This document shows, piece by piece, positions 1 to 7,667 of a stretch of 61,560 bases of DNA. The notes below the pieces were generated by a model. It was not told where the DNA came from. It saw only the letters and a program-made list of their open reading frames with translations, and ran no database searches. The first letter of the stretch is position 1. Every line of letters begins with the position of its first letter. A program made the translations under genes and the position numbers. The DNA comes from Alkanindiges hydrocarboniclasticus (lineage in GTDB: Bacteria; Pseudomonadota; Gammaproteobacteria; Pseudomonadales; Moraxellaceae), in the NCBI RefSeq assembly GCF_001982605.1, contig NZ_MLCN01000037.1:1-61560 (forward strand), given 5' to 3'.

Positions 1-386
1 AGCTTGGCTTCGGTATAGCGCATGGCGGCAAAAGACTTGGGATCATCCGGTGAGCCCCAGTTGCCCTGCCCGGATATGAGCGGGTAGCGATAGCTAAATG
101 GCTGCGCCATCAGCACCATGGCTTCATAACAGGCACTGTCACCGTGTGGGTGATATTTGCCCAATACGTCACCCACCGTACGTGCTGATTTTTTGGGCTT
201 GCCACTACTTTTAAGGCCAAGTTCGCTCATGGCATAGACAATGCGGCGCTGCACCGGCTTTAGGCCGTCAGAAATATGCGGTAGCGCGCGATCCATAATC
301 ACGTACATGGCATAGTTGAGGTAAGCCTGTTCGGTAAACTCGGCAACCGAACGGTTTTCAGTGGCACTTTGTACAAAACTAGTCAT
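1..386 (-). CDS. parC: DNA topoisomerase IV subunit A, N-terminal part (partial)
   Basis: Reverse-strand reading from ATG at 386 gives the start of a type IIA topoisomerase A subunit; the gene runs off the left edge after about 128 residues. ParC with ParE decatenates daughter chromosomes. Visible signatures are the [14 protein letters not shown] segment (about residues 35-48) and the [14 protein letters not shown] segment (about 77-89) of the winged-helix/active-site region. Ser84 and Glu88, the positions linked to quinolone resistance in Acinetobacter numbering, are both the wild-type residues. The catalytic Tyr lies beyond the edge. parE is on the same strand, 1.7 kb upstream, separated by two unrelated genes. 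GyrA is the alternative, but proximity to parE and the [20 protein letters not shown] start favour ParC. Confidence 0.93.
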   Translation of the reverse strand, partial: MTSFVQSATENRSVAEFTEQAYLNYAMYVIMDRALPHISDGLKPVQRRIVYAMSELGLKSSGKPKKSARTVGDVLGKYHPHGDSACYEAMVLMAQPFSYRYPLISGQGNWGSPDDPKSFAAMRYTEAK

Positions 387-581
387 AATTTACTGAGCAA
401 TCAAATCGTGAGTATTAAAAAAATTACCAACAACAAAAACGCATGGTTAAGCATGCGTTAGTCCATCAGGATGTGCCCCAAACCTATAAGCAGCCGTCAT
501 GCATGCACACCATGGAAATTGAGAATAACAACCTTATTTATAGGGCCACAGGTTAGGGGTGCTACAGGCAATCAACCTGAT
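387..581. other. parC upstream spacer
   Basis: About 195 bases between the ankyrin gene stop and parC start. AT-rich just before parC, presumably holding the parC promoter; no convincing hexamer pair, terminator or small gene was recognised. Confidence 0.3.
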
Positions 582-1124
582 TTAGCTGGCCAGTTCCTTG
601 GTCATTTTGGCACCGTGACTGCGTAACAGCTCCAGCGTGGCCCGCTCTTCCGGCAGCGCATCAGCCCAGTCAATCTGGTCAAAGTCGCAGTCAAAAAACA
701 GGTCACTGATGGAAGACAAAATGGTCAGGCCTTCATCATCACGGGTATTTGGATCAACCTCATGCGCCAGCAGGATTTTAACCACCGGTTCACAGGCAGC
801 GCTGGCCGCATCCCAGAGCGGGCCATACAACTCTTCGCTGTCCCATAAATGCAGATTGGCACCTGCTGTAATCAGGGCCTGCAGAATATCAATGTAGGGC
901 TGCAACTGGGCGGTCTTTTCAGCTTCGCTTAAGGGATGGCCAGCTTCATGCGCATCACAAATATTTTCCCACCAGCGGAATAGCTGATCGCACAGCTTGG
1001 ACACAGGCGGGCCAGCTTCTTCATCAATAAAATTGGGATCAACCTGTTGTAATAACTGTTGAACCTGAGCAACGTCCAGCTCATCAATGGCTTGTAATAA
1101 TGCTTTTTGCTGTGGATTTAACAT
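582..1124 (-). CDS. Ankyrin-repeat domain protein
   Basis: A 180-residue cytoplasmic protein without signal peptide. Ankyrin-like segments are seen near residues 5-30 (PQQKALLQAIDELDVAQVQQ), around ILQALITAGANLHLWDSEE, and in the LAHEVDPNTRDDEGLTIL segment; these have the usual LL..GA/N..D pattern. Such proteins normally mediate protein-protein contacts; no catalytic motif is visible. I chose ATG 1124 because the longer in-frame start at 1181 would begin inside the terminator hairpin of the upstream hpf-like gene. It is downstream of that gene and upstream of parC, on the same strand, and is probably fed by read-through or its own weak promoter. Specific function unknown. Confidence 0.75.
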   Translation of the reverse strand: MLNPQQKALLQAIDELDVAQVQQLLQQVDPNFIDEEAGPPVSKLCDQLFRWWENICDAHEAGHPLSEAEKTAQLQPYIDILQALITAGANLHLWDSEELYGPLWDAASAACEPVVKILLAHEVDPNTRDDEGLTILSSISDLFFDCDFDQIDWADALPEERATLELLRSHGAKMTKELAS

Positions 1125-1179
1125 GATTTCTTCATCTTGATAGCATAACAACAGCTTAACAGGCTCTGGGCACTCTGAC

Positions 1180-1211
1180 AAAAAAGCCCGACATGATTTG
1201 ACGGGCTTTTG
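1180..1211 (-). terminator. Terminator after the HPF/RaiA gene
   Basis: Stem AAAAGCCCG / CGGGCTTTT (1182-1190 with 1202-1210) with an 11-base loop, followed on the minus strand by a T run. It lies immediately after the stop of the HPF-like gene. Confidence 0.8.
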
Positions 1212-1217
1212 TGCAAA

Positions 1218-1580
1218 TTATTCTTCCTCGGGCACCAGTTCATCCCAGTTTGGCCGGGTTTCATGCCGATGGTCGTTGAGTTTGTCCAGACTGTGCTCAA
1301 ACATGTGATGTAACTTTTCAATCGCGCCGTCCAGTGCCAGATCAACACTGGATGCCTTGTTGGTCACGGCCATGGGCTTTAAGCCGGCCGCACGCGCTTC
1401 AATGGCACAGCGCTTGTCCTGATCACCGCCTTTGTCGGCATTTTCATCACTAAAATGCACTTCAATATGGGTTACTCTTTCACTATAGCGACTAAACTCG
1501 CTTTTAAGCTGGTCACGGACATATTCAATCATGCGTGCCGTGCCTTCAATGTGGTTATCTGTACGAACTTCTATATTCAT
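1218..1580 (-). CDS. HPF/RaiA family ribosome-associated protein
   Basis: A 120-residue protein of the sigma-54 modulation/S30AE family (HPF, RaiA/YfiA). These bind the 30S decoding region and stall or dimerise ribosomes in stationary phase or stress. The sequence has the family beta-alpha-beta-beta-beta-alpha pattern: MNIEVRTDNHIEG start, a basic/acidic beta strand region VTHIEVHFSDENADKGG, CAIEARAAGLKPMAV, then the second helix VDLALDGAIEKLHHMF. It lacks the long C-terminal dimerisation domain of long HPF. The C-terminus is acidic. It is not beside rpoN/ptsN, where hpf usually sits, so it may be a paralogue. Own promoter presumably in the 1581-2058 gap. Confidence 0.85.
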   Translation of the reverse strand: MNIEVRTDNHIEGTARMIEYVRDQLKSEFSRYSERVTHIEVHFSDENADKGGDQDKRCAIEARAAGLKPMAVTNKASSVDLALDGAIEKLHHMFEHSLDKLNDHRHETRPNWDELVPEEE

Positions 1581-2058
1581 AATCTAAGGTTCCTCACTTG
1601 CATTATACGCCTGCTTGTACAGACGCTAATTTTTTGGTCAGGCCTGCCTTGCACCATGACTGGCAATCATTTTACCAGCAAGACCACCAATGGAATGGGC
1701 GGTAAGGCACTAAACAGCGCACTCATATAAGGCAGACAGTGACCAAGGCCCTTGTTCGTTTTAGTACGAGAACACTTTGAAGATAGCACGGAAAACCGGG
1801 GCCACCAGAGGGATTTAGACTAATTTCACCATTTGAAACAAATTAACGAACATTAAGCACAGCTTTATAAAAACTGTTAATTGTTGGCACTAAACTAAGG
1901 AAAATTTAAGAATCAATACCCAACTTAGGTAAAAATTTTATGATTTCTTATTATAAGCAGCCATTGTGACAGCTTGAAGTCCTCTCAATTCCATTGTTGC
2001 ATGTGGCAAGCAGACACAACAATGGAGTAATTGGATTTTACCGATAGTCTAAAACAAC
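1581..2058. other. 478-base AT-rich intergenic region
   Basis: Between parE (stop at 2059) and the HPF-like gene. No credible ORF. It contains a perfect 10-bp inverted repeat, TCCATTGTTG (1990-1999) with CAACAATGGA (2017-2026), loop 17 bases, just after parE; it lacks a T run, so it may be a weak or Rho-assisted end of parE or a processing site. The rest presumably carries the promoter of the HPF-like gene. Confidence 0.45.
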
Positions 2059-3945
2059 TTATAAGGCTGCTACATCGGCCAGATTGCCTTTTTCTTCCAG
2101 CCAGACCTTGCGGTCTGCGGCGCGTTTCTTGGCCAGCAACTTATCCAGCAAGCCAGCGGTATGATGGCTGTCATCCAGATCCAGTTGCACCAGACGCCGG
2201 GTATTGGGGTCCATGGTGGTTTCGCGCAATTGCAGCGGGTTCATTTCGCCTAAGCCCTTAAAGCGGGTAATTTGCGGTGTACTACGGCTTTTGATTTTCT
2301 TGAGGGTTTGTTCAAGTTCACTATCGTCCAGCGCGTAATGCACGTCCTTGCCAGCATCAATGCGGTACAGTGGCGGCATGGCCACAAACAAATGGCCTTC
2401 TTCCACCAGTGCCGGGAAATGACGCACAAACAAGGCACACAGCAGTGTGGCAATGTGCAGGCCATCCGAGTCCGCATCGGCCAGAATGCAAATCTTGCCA
2501 TAACGTAGCTCGGACAAGTCATCACTGCCCGGATCAACGCCAATGGCAATAGCAATATCATGGACTTCCTGCGAGGCCAGTACCTCGTCGGATGATACTT
2601 CCCAGGTGTTTAAAATCTTGCCCCGCAGCGGCATGATCGCCTGAAAATTACGGTTGCGGGCCTGCTTGGCACTGCCCCCGGCTGAATCCCCTTCCACCAA
2701 AAACAGCTCGGTTTCCTCACGGGTTGCCCCGGAGCAATCGGCCAGCTTGCCCGGAAGCGCAGGCCCAGAGGCAATTTTCTTGCGTTCCACCTTTTTGGCA
2801 GCCTTCAAGCGACGGCCAGCACGGTCAATTGCCAGTTCTGCCAGCTGGGTGGCCACTTCAGGGTTCTGGTTCAGCCACAGTGAAAAAGCATCTTTACTGA
2901 TATTTTGTACAATCCCGGCGGCTTCACGGCTGGACAGGCGTTCCTTGGTTTGCCCGGAAAACTGCGGTTCCTGAAACTTGAGTGACAAAATAAAGTTCAC
3001 CCCATCCCACACATCATCAGCCGCCAGCTTTAAGTTACGTGGCAACAGGTTGCGTAGCTCACAAAACTCGCGTAGGGCATCGGCAATACCGGAGCGCAAG
3101 CCATTCACATGCGTGCCGCCCTGTGCGGTTGGGATCAGGTTGACATAGCTTTCCTGAACGGTTTCGCCGCCCTCACTATTCCAGCAGATGGCAAATTCAC
3201 AATGTGCCCGCTCAACACTGGCAACCGCCACAAAAGGCTCAGCTGGAATGATTTCACGGCCATCCAGCTCATCCTTTAAATAATCCAGCAGGCCATTTTC
3301 AAACTGCCAGACAATGCTTTCACCACTGTCTTCATCATGGAAACTCACCTTTAAGCCAGCCGACAGCACAGCCTTGGCTTTTAAGGCATGCTTAAGTGCG
3401 CGTAGCGAAAACTTTGGGTTGTCAAAATACTTGCTTTCCGGCCAGAAGCGCACGGTAGTTCCTGTCTGGCGCTTGGGCACTGCCTTTTCCTGTACGCTTA
3501 AGGCATCCACCGGTTCACCATACGCAAAGTTCATGCTGTACAGGTTGCCCTGCCGCTGTACACGCACCTCTACCCGGGTGGACAGGGCATTTACCACCGA
3601 AATTCCTACTCCATGCAAGCCCCCGGAAAACTGGTAGTTATCGGTAGAAAACTTGCCACCGGCATGCAGCCGGGTCATGATGATTTCAATACCACTCTGG
3701 CCATATTCCGGGTGAATATCCACCGGCATGCCACGGCCATTGTCCTGCACGGATAGCGAGCCATCCTTGTACACCACCACCGTTACTTCATTGGCATGAC
3801 CGGCCAGTGCTTCATCGACGGCATTATCGATAACTTCCTGCGCCAGATGGTTAGGGCGTGAGGTATCCGTATACATACCGGGGCGACGACGCACCGGATC
3901 GAGGCCGGACAATACCTCTAGCGACTGAGCAGTATATTGACTCAC
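2059..3945 (-). CDS. parE: DNA topoisomerase IV subunit B
   Basis: The ATPase subunit of topoisomerase IV (628 residues from GTG 3945). N-terminal GHKL ATPase: EVIDNAVDEALAGHA (Bergerat N-box), DNGRGMPVDIH, GGLHGVGISVVNAL; transducer domain; TOPRIM domain starting EGDSAGGSAKQ with DADSDGLH; C-terminal RFKGLGEMNP. The DSDGLH and length near 630 fit ParE rather than GyrB (about 800). I chose GTG 3945 (VSQYTAQSLEVL) because it aligns with the known ParE start (MTQTYNADAIEVL in E. coli) and has GGGAAG 8 bases upstream; the open frame extends upstream to a TTG at 3966. yqiA lies upstream, as in E. coli cpdA-yqiA-parE, but here a HAD gene is inserted. Confidence 0.97.
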   Translation of the reverse strand: MSQYTAQSLEVLSGLDPVRRRPGMYTDTSRPNHLAQEVIDNAVDEALAGHANEVTVVVYKDGSLSVQDNGRGMPVDIHPEYGQSGIEIIMTRLHAGGKFSTDNYQFSGGLHGVGISVVNALSTRVEVRVQRQGNLYSMNFAYGEPVDALSVQEKAVPKRQTGTTVRFWPESKYFDNPKFSLRALKHALKAKAVLSAGLKVSFHDEDSGESIVWQFENGLLDYLKDELDGREIIPAEPFVAVASVERAHCEFAICWNSEGGETVQESYVNLIPTAQGGTHVNGLRSGIADALREFCELRNLLPRNLKLAADDVWDGVNFILSLKFQEPQFSGQTKERLSSREAAGIVQNISKDAFSLWLNQNPEVATQLAELAIDRAGRRLKAAKKVERKKIASGPALPGKLADCSGATREETELFLVEGDSAGGSAKQARNRNFQAIMPLRGKILNTWEVSSDEVLASQEVHDIAIAIGVDPGSDDLSELRYGKICILADADSDGLHIATLLCALFVRHFPALVEEGHLFVAMPPLYRIDAGKDVHYALDDSELEQTLKKIKSRSTPQITRFKGLGEMNPLQLRETTMDPNTRRLVQLDLDDSHHTAGLLDKLLAKKRAADRKVWLEEKGNLADVAAL

Positions 3946-4008
3946 GTTATTCACTTCCCATTGCAAAGTCGTTGATAAATAATAGTGGTAAAATAAGATA
4001 AATCTATT

Positions 4009-4036
4009 GTGGGGCTGCTGTTAAAGATCAGCCCAC
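4009..4036 (-). other. Hairpin between HAD gene and parE
   Basis: GTGGGGCTG (4009-4017) can pair with CAGCCCAC (4029-4036) with one bulge. It lies 40 bases past the HAD stop and 64 bases before parE. No T run follows, so it is a structural signal of uncertain role rather than a proven terminator. Confidence 0.35.
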
Positions 4037-4077
4037 TTCTTACATTAATGCGATCTGAACACAAGCGGATTTATGTG

Positions 4078-4737
4078 CTAGGCCAGCTGGCGCAAATCAT
4101 GGCCGGTTACAAATTCAAGCACACGGTTATGCTGGCGCAGGGCCTGTAGGCTGCCATAGCCCCAGCTGACTGCCCCAAACGCCATATTGGCCTGTGCCGC
4201 CGCTTCGGCATCGGTTTCCTGATCACCAATATAAATGGCATGCTGCGCGGCAACACCGGTTTTCTTTAAAATTTTCTTTAAATGAGCGGTCTTGCCAAAA
4301 ATAGACATGCCGCAATAAACCTGTCCAAACAGGGCAAACAGCTCAGCGCCTAAAATGGCGGCGACGTTTTCGCGCGAGTTGGAAGACACAATGGCCAGTC
4401 GCACGCCCGAATTGGCCAGAAACTTCAGGCTATCGCTGATGTGGTCAAACAGCTCAATCTGGTGTGCGTTTTGCCGCATGCGCCGGATAAAGCCGCGTGA
4501 TACCAGTGGCAGTTTCCAGCTGGCCATGCCCACATGCTGCATGATCTGGCGTGGTGTGGCATGCCTCAGGGTTTCAATCTCATGCAGCTGGATTTGTTTA
4601 AAGCGGTACTGCCCGGCCAGCTCGTTAAACACACTGGCAAAAAATGGAAATGAATTGGCCAGCGTGCCATCAAAATCAAAGATTGCCAGTTGGTACTTTA
4701 GGTTCTGCACGCAGCTTGCGGTGTGGGAATGGCTCAC
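4078..4737 (-). CDS. HAD-family hydrolase (phosphoglycolate phosphatase-like)
   Basis: Haloacid dehalogenase superfamily phosphatase, cytoplasmic, about 219 residues. Motif I FDFDGTLANS gives the nucleophile Asp and the acid/base Asp; motif II is AIVSSNSR; motif III Lys is in FGKTAHLKKILKK; motif IV is YIGDQETDAEAA. The helical cap between motifs I and II is of the C1 type seen in Gph and beta-phosphoglucomutase relatives. Substrate cannot be read from sequence. The start is uncertain: TTG 4752 lies inside yqiA, GTG 4737 (used here) follows the yqiA stop directly, and GTG 4710 is also possible. Tight spacing implies co-transcription with yqiA and possibly parE. Confidence 0.85.
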   Translation of the reverse strand: MSHSHTASCVQNLKYQLAIFDFDGTLANSFPFFASVFNELAGQYRFKQIQLHEIETLRHATPRQIMQHVGMASWKLPLVSRGFIRRMRQNAHQIELFDHISDSLKFLANSGVRLAIVSSNSRENVAAILGAELFALFGQVYCGMSIFGKTAHLKKILKKTGVAAQHAIYIGDQETDAEAAAQANMAFGAVSWGYGSLQALRQHNRVLEFVTGHDLRQLA

Positions 4738-4741
4738 GTTA

Positions 4742-5323
4742 TTAGCGATCAAATAAAAAATTAATCATCAGCGGTATTTTGCTGTCCATGTCATGCATAA
4801 AATGATCACCACCCGGCTCTATAATCAGCGCACTTTGGGCATCATCCTGACTAAAGTAGCTTTCTGCCTCGCGGTAATCCAGTACTTCATCGCCTTGCTT
4901 GAGCAATACCAGAATCCGGTCAGGACTGGCTGGGACCGGCTGATACAGTGCTTTGAGGTCTTCCAGCTGGTCTGGGGTGACAACCCAGCCGGTTTCGGTA
5001 TGATGCGCGGTTTCTCCGTTGGCAAAGAAGCGCTTGAACCGTTCAAATGGTCGCACAGATGGATTGACAAGAACAGCCCGCACCCCATGCTTTGCGACGC
5101 AAGCTGTCGCATAAAAACCTCCAAGACTACTGCCTACCACGCCGGTATGGGGATCTGTGGCAATGGTCTCATCCAATAGTTGCATAACCTGCTGTGGTGG
5201 CAAATTCAGGTCGGGCCGAACGACCCTGATTTCCGGACGGTGGAGCTTGCACCACTCTTCCAGCATCTGGCCTTTGGCTGAAGCCGAATTGCTGTTGAGT
5301 CCATGAATATAAATCAGTTGCAT
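4742..5323 (-). CDS. yqiA: YqiA-like alpha/beta-fold esterase
   Basis: A 193-residue compact alpha/beta hydrolase of the YqiA (UPF0227) family. The start MQLIYIHGLNSN holds the oxyanion-type HG; the nucleophile elbow is GSSLGG with Ser66; the acid is probably in KQGDEVLDY and the His in GGDHFMHDMD. E. coli YqiA has esterase activity toward short acyl esters; the physiological substrate is unknown. ATG 5323 is chosen; AGG lies upstream. Its position upstream of parE matches the E. coli cpdA-yqiA-parE order, which supports the family call. Confidence 0.88.
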   Translation of the reverse strand: MQLIYIHGLNSNSASAKGQMLEEWCKLHRPEIRVVRPDLNLPPQQVMQLLDETIATDPHTGVVGSSLGGFYATACVAKHGVRAVLVNPSVRPFERFKRFFANGETAHHTETGWVVTPDQLEDLKALYQPVPASPDRILVLLKQGDEVLDYREAESYFSQDDAQSALIIEPGGDHFMHDMDSKIPLMINFLFDR

Positions 5324-5772
5324 AAAAATGGCCTGTCAGGGCAATCACATCAAATCGGGACTAAATTGTACGCGTGTTAAAGTTATGCGCAAGTCTGATA
5401 CGTTGTGTGTAACACACATCATCAACTCCTTTTACTACTTAAGTTGCGCTTAAGTTATGTAACAAAATTACTTTTTCGCCACTAAGTACCTTGTGTTTCA
5501 CACATTTTTTTACTCATTACTCATCTATTTCAGGATATAGGTAGTAGTACGCATTTATGTGTGAAAAAGCGGCAATTGGCTAGACTGCTTGAATAATTGG
5601 CCAAATTGAGCAGTTTGGCCAATTCTTGTACTAAAGTAGATATTGACAGCTTAGGTAATCAAGAGTAAACATCATGTAACAGCTTGTAATAGCTATGTCA
5701 CCTGATTGTGACCCAGTGCCTAATCACCTAGGGATACAGTCGATTTGGCAAATAAACGGAGGATGCCGCATC
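5324..5772. promoter_or_regulatory. 449-base divergent regulatory region with TGTGT/ACACA palindromes
   Basis: Lies between yqiA (minus) and the lipase-like gene (plus). A perfect 7-1-7 palindrome, TGTGTGT-A-ACACACA, is at 5404-5418, a 5-3-5 copy TGTGT-TTC-ACACA at 5492-5504, and a half site TGTGTG near 5555. The spacing suggests operator sites for a dimeric repressor or activator. GGAGGA at 5758-5763 is the ribosome site of the lipase-like gene. No ORF with coding character is present, although an in-frame ATG exists at 5695. Confidence 0.5.
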
Positions 5773-7071
5773 ATGCCCAGCTTAACGCCACTTCATGAAA
5801 ACTACTGCAAGTTTGACCGGAGTCCTCCCTCACAGGCCGATTTTCTGGAAGGCTTGTCACAGCTGGCAACATCCAGTGTGAGTGGTGTTGCCGAGCTGGT
5901 TCAGGAAATTCATCGTGAAATTTTCCTGCAATATTTCTCCCTGACCACCCGGCAGGCCAATTTTATCTGGGATAATGGCATTACCAAGCGTGTGTATGGC
6001 CTAAGCCAGCGCATCATGCAGCAATATGGTAAGGGCCTTGCCATCAGCTTGCGTGGCCTGAACCGCCATTTTCCGGTATTACATGAAAAACCGCTAACCC
6101 CGCTAATGCATTTTATAGCCAATGCGCTGAATGGCGTGCTGGGTGACTACATGTTTCAAAGTCACAACCCGCTGGCATTGCCCATGGTGCTGTATGACCG
6201 TTATGGTCAGTTGCAGCGCGGTGAACTTTCTGGCCGTGTGGTCATTCTGGTGCATGGCCTATGCATGAATCACCTGAGCTGGGCACCCGGCGAAAGCAGC
6301 GGTCTGGGCGAACATATTCTTTATCACCAGCAACAGGCCAATGTGCTGTACCTGAACTATAATACTGGCCGCCGTATTTCTTCCAATGGCCGTTCCTTTT
6401 CCAATGTGCTGGAAGACCTGATTAGACGAAATCCCCGTATTACCACCATTGACCTGATTGGTCATAGCATGGGTGGACTGGTGTCACGCAGTGCGCTGTT
6501 TTATGGCAAGCAAAGTACCTGTAACTGGATTAACTATGTAGAAAATCTGGTCTGCATTGGCTCACCGCATCAGGGTGCCGTACTGGAACGCCTCGGCTTT
6601 ATGTTTCAGGAAAAAATTGGCAAAGTACCCTTCGCCAGTGTGCTGGCCCAGTTGGCCAATATGCGCAGTGCCGGCATTATCGACTTGCGTCATGGCAGTG
6701 TGCGTGACGATGACTGGGAGCATCTGGATGCCAAAATCGGCCAGATGGATGATTGCCGTAAGCCTGCCCCGCTCCCTTCCCGCGTGAATACTTACCTGAT
6801 TGCCGGGACGCTGGAACGTGAGTCCTCAAGCTCCAAAACGCTAGAAGCCATTGGCGATTATCTGGTTAGTGTAAAAAGTGGACTGGGCGACCATCCGCAT
6901 CCGCAGTTCCGCTTAAAAGTGCCTGAAGACCATAAAGCGGTATTTTATGGCTTAAACCATTTTGAAATTCAGCATCATCCCCGGGTGCGCGAACAAATTA
7001 TTGCCTGGCTGTATCCCAATGCCAATCAGGTACGCGATCCAAGCCAGCGCATCGAAACCATTGTGGACTAA
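5773..7071 (+). CDS. Lipase-like alpha/beta hydrolase (PGAP1/DUF676-like)
   Basis: A 432-residue protein with the lipase signature GHSMGG (nucleophile Ser232) after the strand ITTIDLI, and an oxyanion-hole motif VILVHGLCMNHLSW. The SPHQGAVLERLG segment after the elbow and a C-terminal FYGLNHFEIQHHP His segment complete the usual triad order. The N-terminal 140 residues are helical and unassigned. No signal peptide is apparent, so it is probably intracellular or peripherally membrane bound. ATG 5773 has GGAGGA at a good distance; the frame extends to 5695 without a ribosome site. It is monocistronic, with a strong terminator behind it. Substrate (lipid ester or polyhydroxyalkanoate-type) unknown. 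Confidence 0.82.
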   Translation: MPSLTPLHENYCKFDRSPPSQADFLEGLSQLATSSVSGVAELVQEIHREIFLQYFSLTTRQANFIWDNGITKRVYGLSQRIMQQYGKGLAISLRGLNRHFPVLHEKPLTPLMHFIANALNGVLGDYMFQSHNPLALPMVLYDRYGQLQRGELSGRVVILVHGLCMNHLSWAPGESSGLGEHILYHQQQANVLYLNYNTGRRISSNGRSFSNVLEDLIRRNPRITTIDLIGHSMGGLVSRSALFYGKQSTCNWINYVENLVCIGSPHQGAVLERLGFMFQEKIGKVPFASVLAQLANMRSAGIIDLRHGSVRDDDWEHLDAKIGQMDDCRKPAPLPSRVNTYLIAGTLERESSSSKTLEAIGDYLVSVKSGLGDHPHPQFRLKVPEDHKAVFYGLNHFEIQHHPRVREQIIAWLYPNANQVRDPSQRIETIVD

Positions 7072-7103
7072 GCACCAATTGATGCATGAGTAAAAAATGC
7101 CAT

Positions 7104-7135
7104 AAAAAAAGGACGTTCCATGACGTCCTTTTTTG
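7104..7135 (+). terminator. Bidirectional terminator
   Basis: AAAAAAAGGACGT-TCCATG-ACGTCCTTTTTT; a GC stem flanked by A and T runs serving the lipase-like gene on plus and dsbB on minus. Confidence 0.85.
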
Positions 7136-7178
7136 CTTTAAAATCTTGTTGCCTATAACGTTAAGTACAAAGTAACGC

Positions 7179-7667
7179 TTAACGACGCACCAGTTTCCAC
7201 AGGTTTAGCAGCAATAATGCGCTAAAAAATACCAGCGCCCATGTCGGTAGGGATTGCCCCAGAAAAGTCCAGTCAATCACTGCACACTCGCCAGAACCAT
7301 GCAGTACTTTTTGCACCACATCCCTTAACGGAAAAGTATCCATCCAGTAATCAAGGCCCGGCCCGCAGGCAGGCACATCTTCCGGTGGCAGGTGCTGTAG
7401 CCACACATGGCGCGCTGCTACTGCAAACGACCAGCTAATGAATAAGGTAGATAACAGTGCATAGCTGCGGCGCACCCAGAGTTTTGCCGGATTATGAATA
7501 AAGGCAATCAGTGAAACCAGCCCCATGCCCATCAAGCCCACACGCTGAAAAATACACAGTGGACAAGGATCAAGCATTTGATAATGCTGTAAATACAGGG
7601 CAAATGCCATTCCAGCCACACTGGCCAGAAACAGGATCAGACTGACCACACGGTAGGTTAACCTCAT
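7179..7667 (-). CDS. dsbB: Disulfide bond formation protein B
   Basis: Inner-membrane quinone reductase that reoxidises periplasmic DsbA. 162 residues with four hydrophobic segments; the first periplasmic pair is Cys35-Pro-Leu-Cys38 (DPCPLC), and the second pair is in PACGPGL and GSGECAV, with the conserved WP-type region replaced by LPTWALVFF before the last helix. Length is typical. Its start codon overlaps the gshA stop by one base (TAATG arrangement), so the two thiol-redox genes are translationally coupled. Confidence 0.93.
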   Translation of the reverse strand: MRLTYRVVSLILFLASVAGMAFALYLQHYQMLDPCPLCIFQRVGLMGMGLVSLIAFIHNPAKLWVRRSYALLSTLFISWSFAVAARHVWLQHLPPEDVPACGPGLDYWMDTFPLRDVVQKVLHGSGECAVIDWTFLGQSLPTWALVFFSALLLLNLWKLVRR

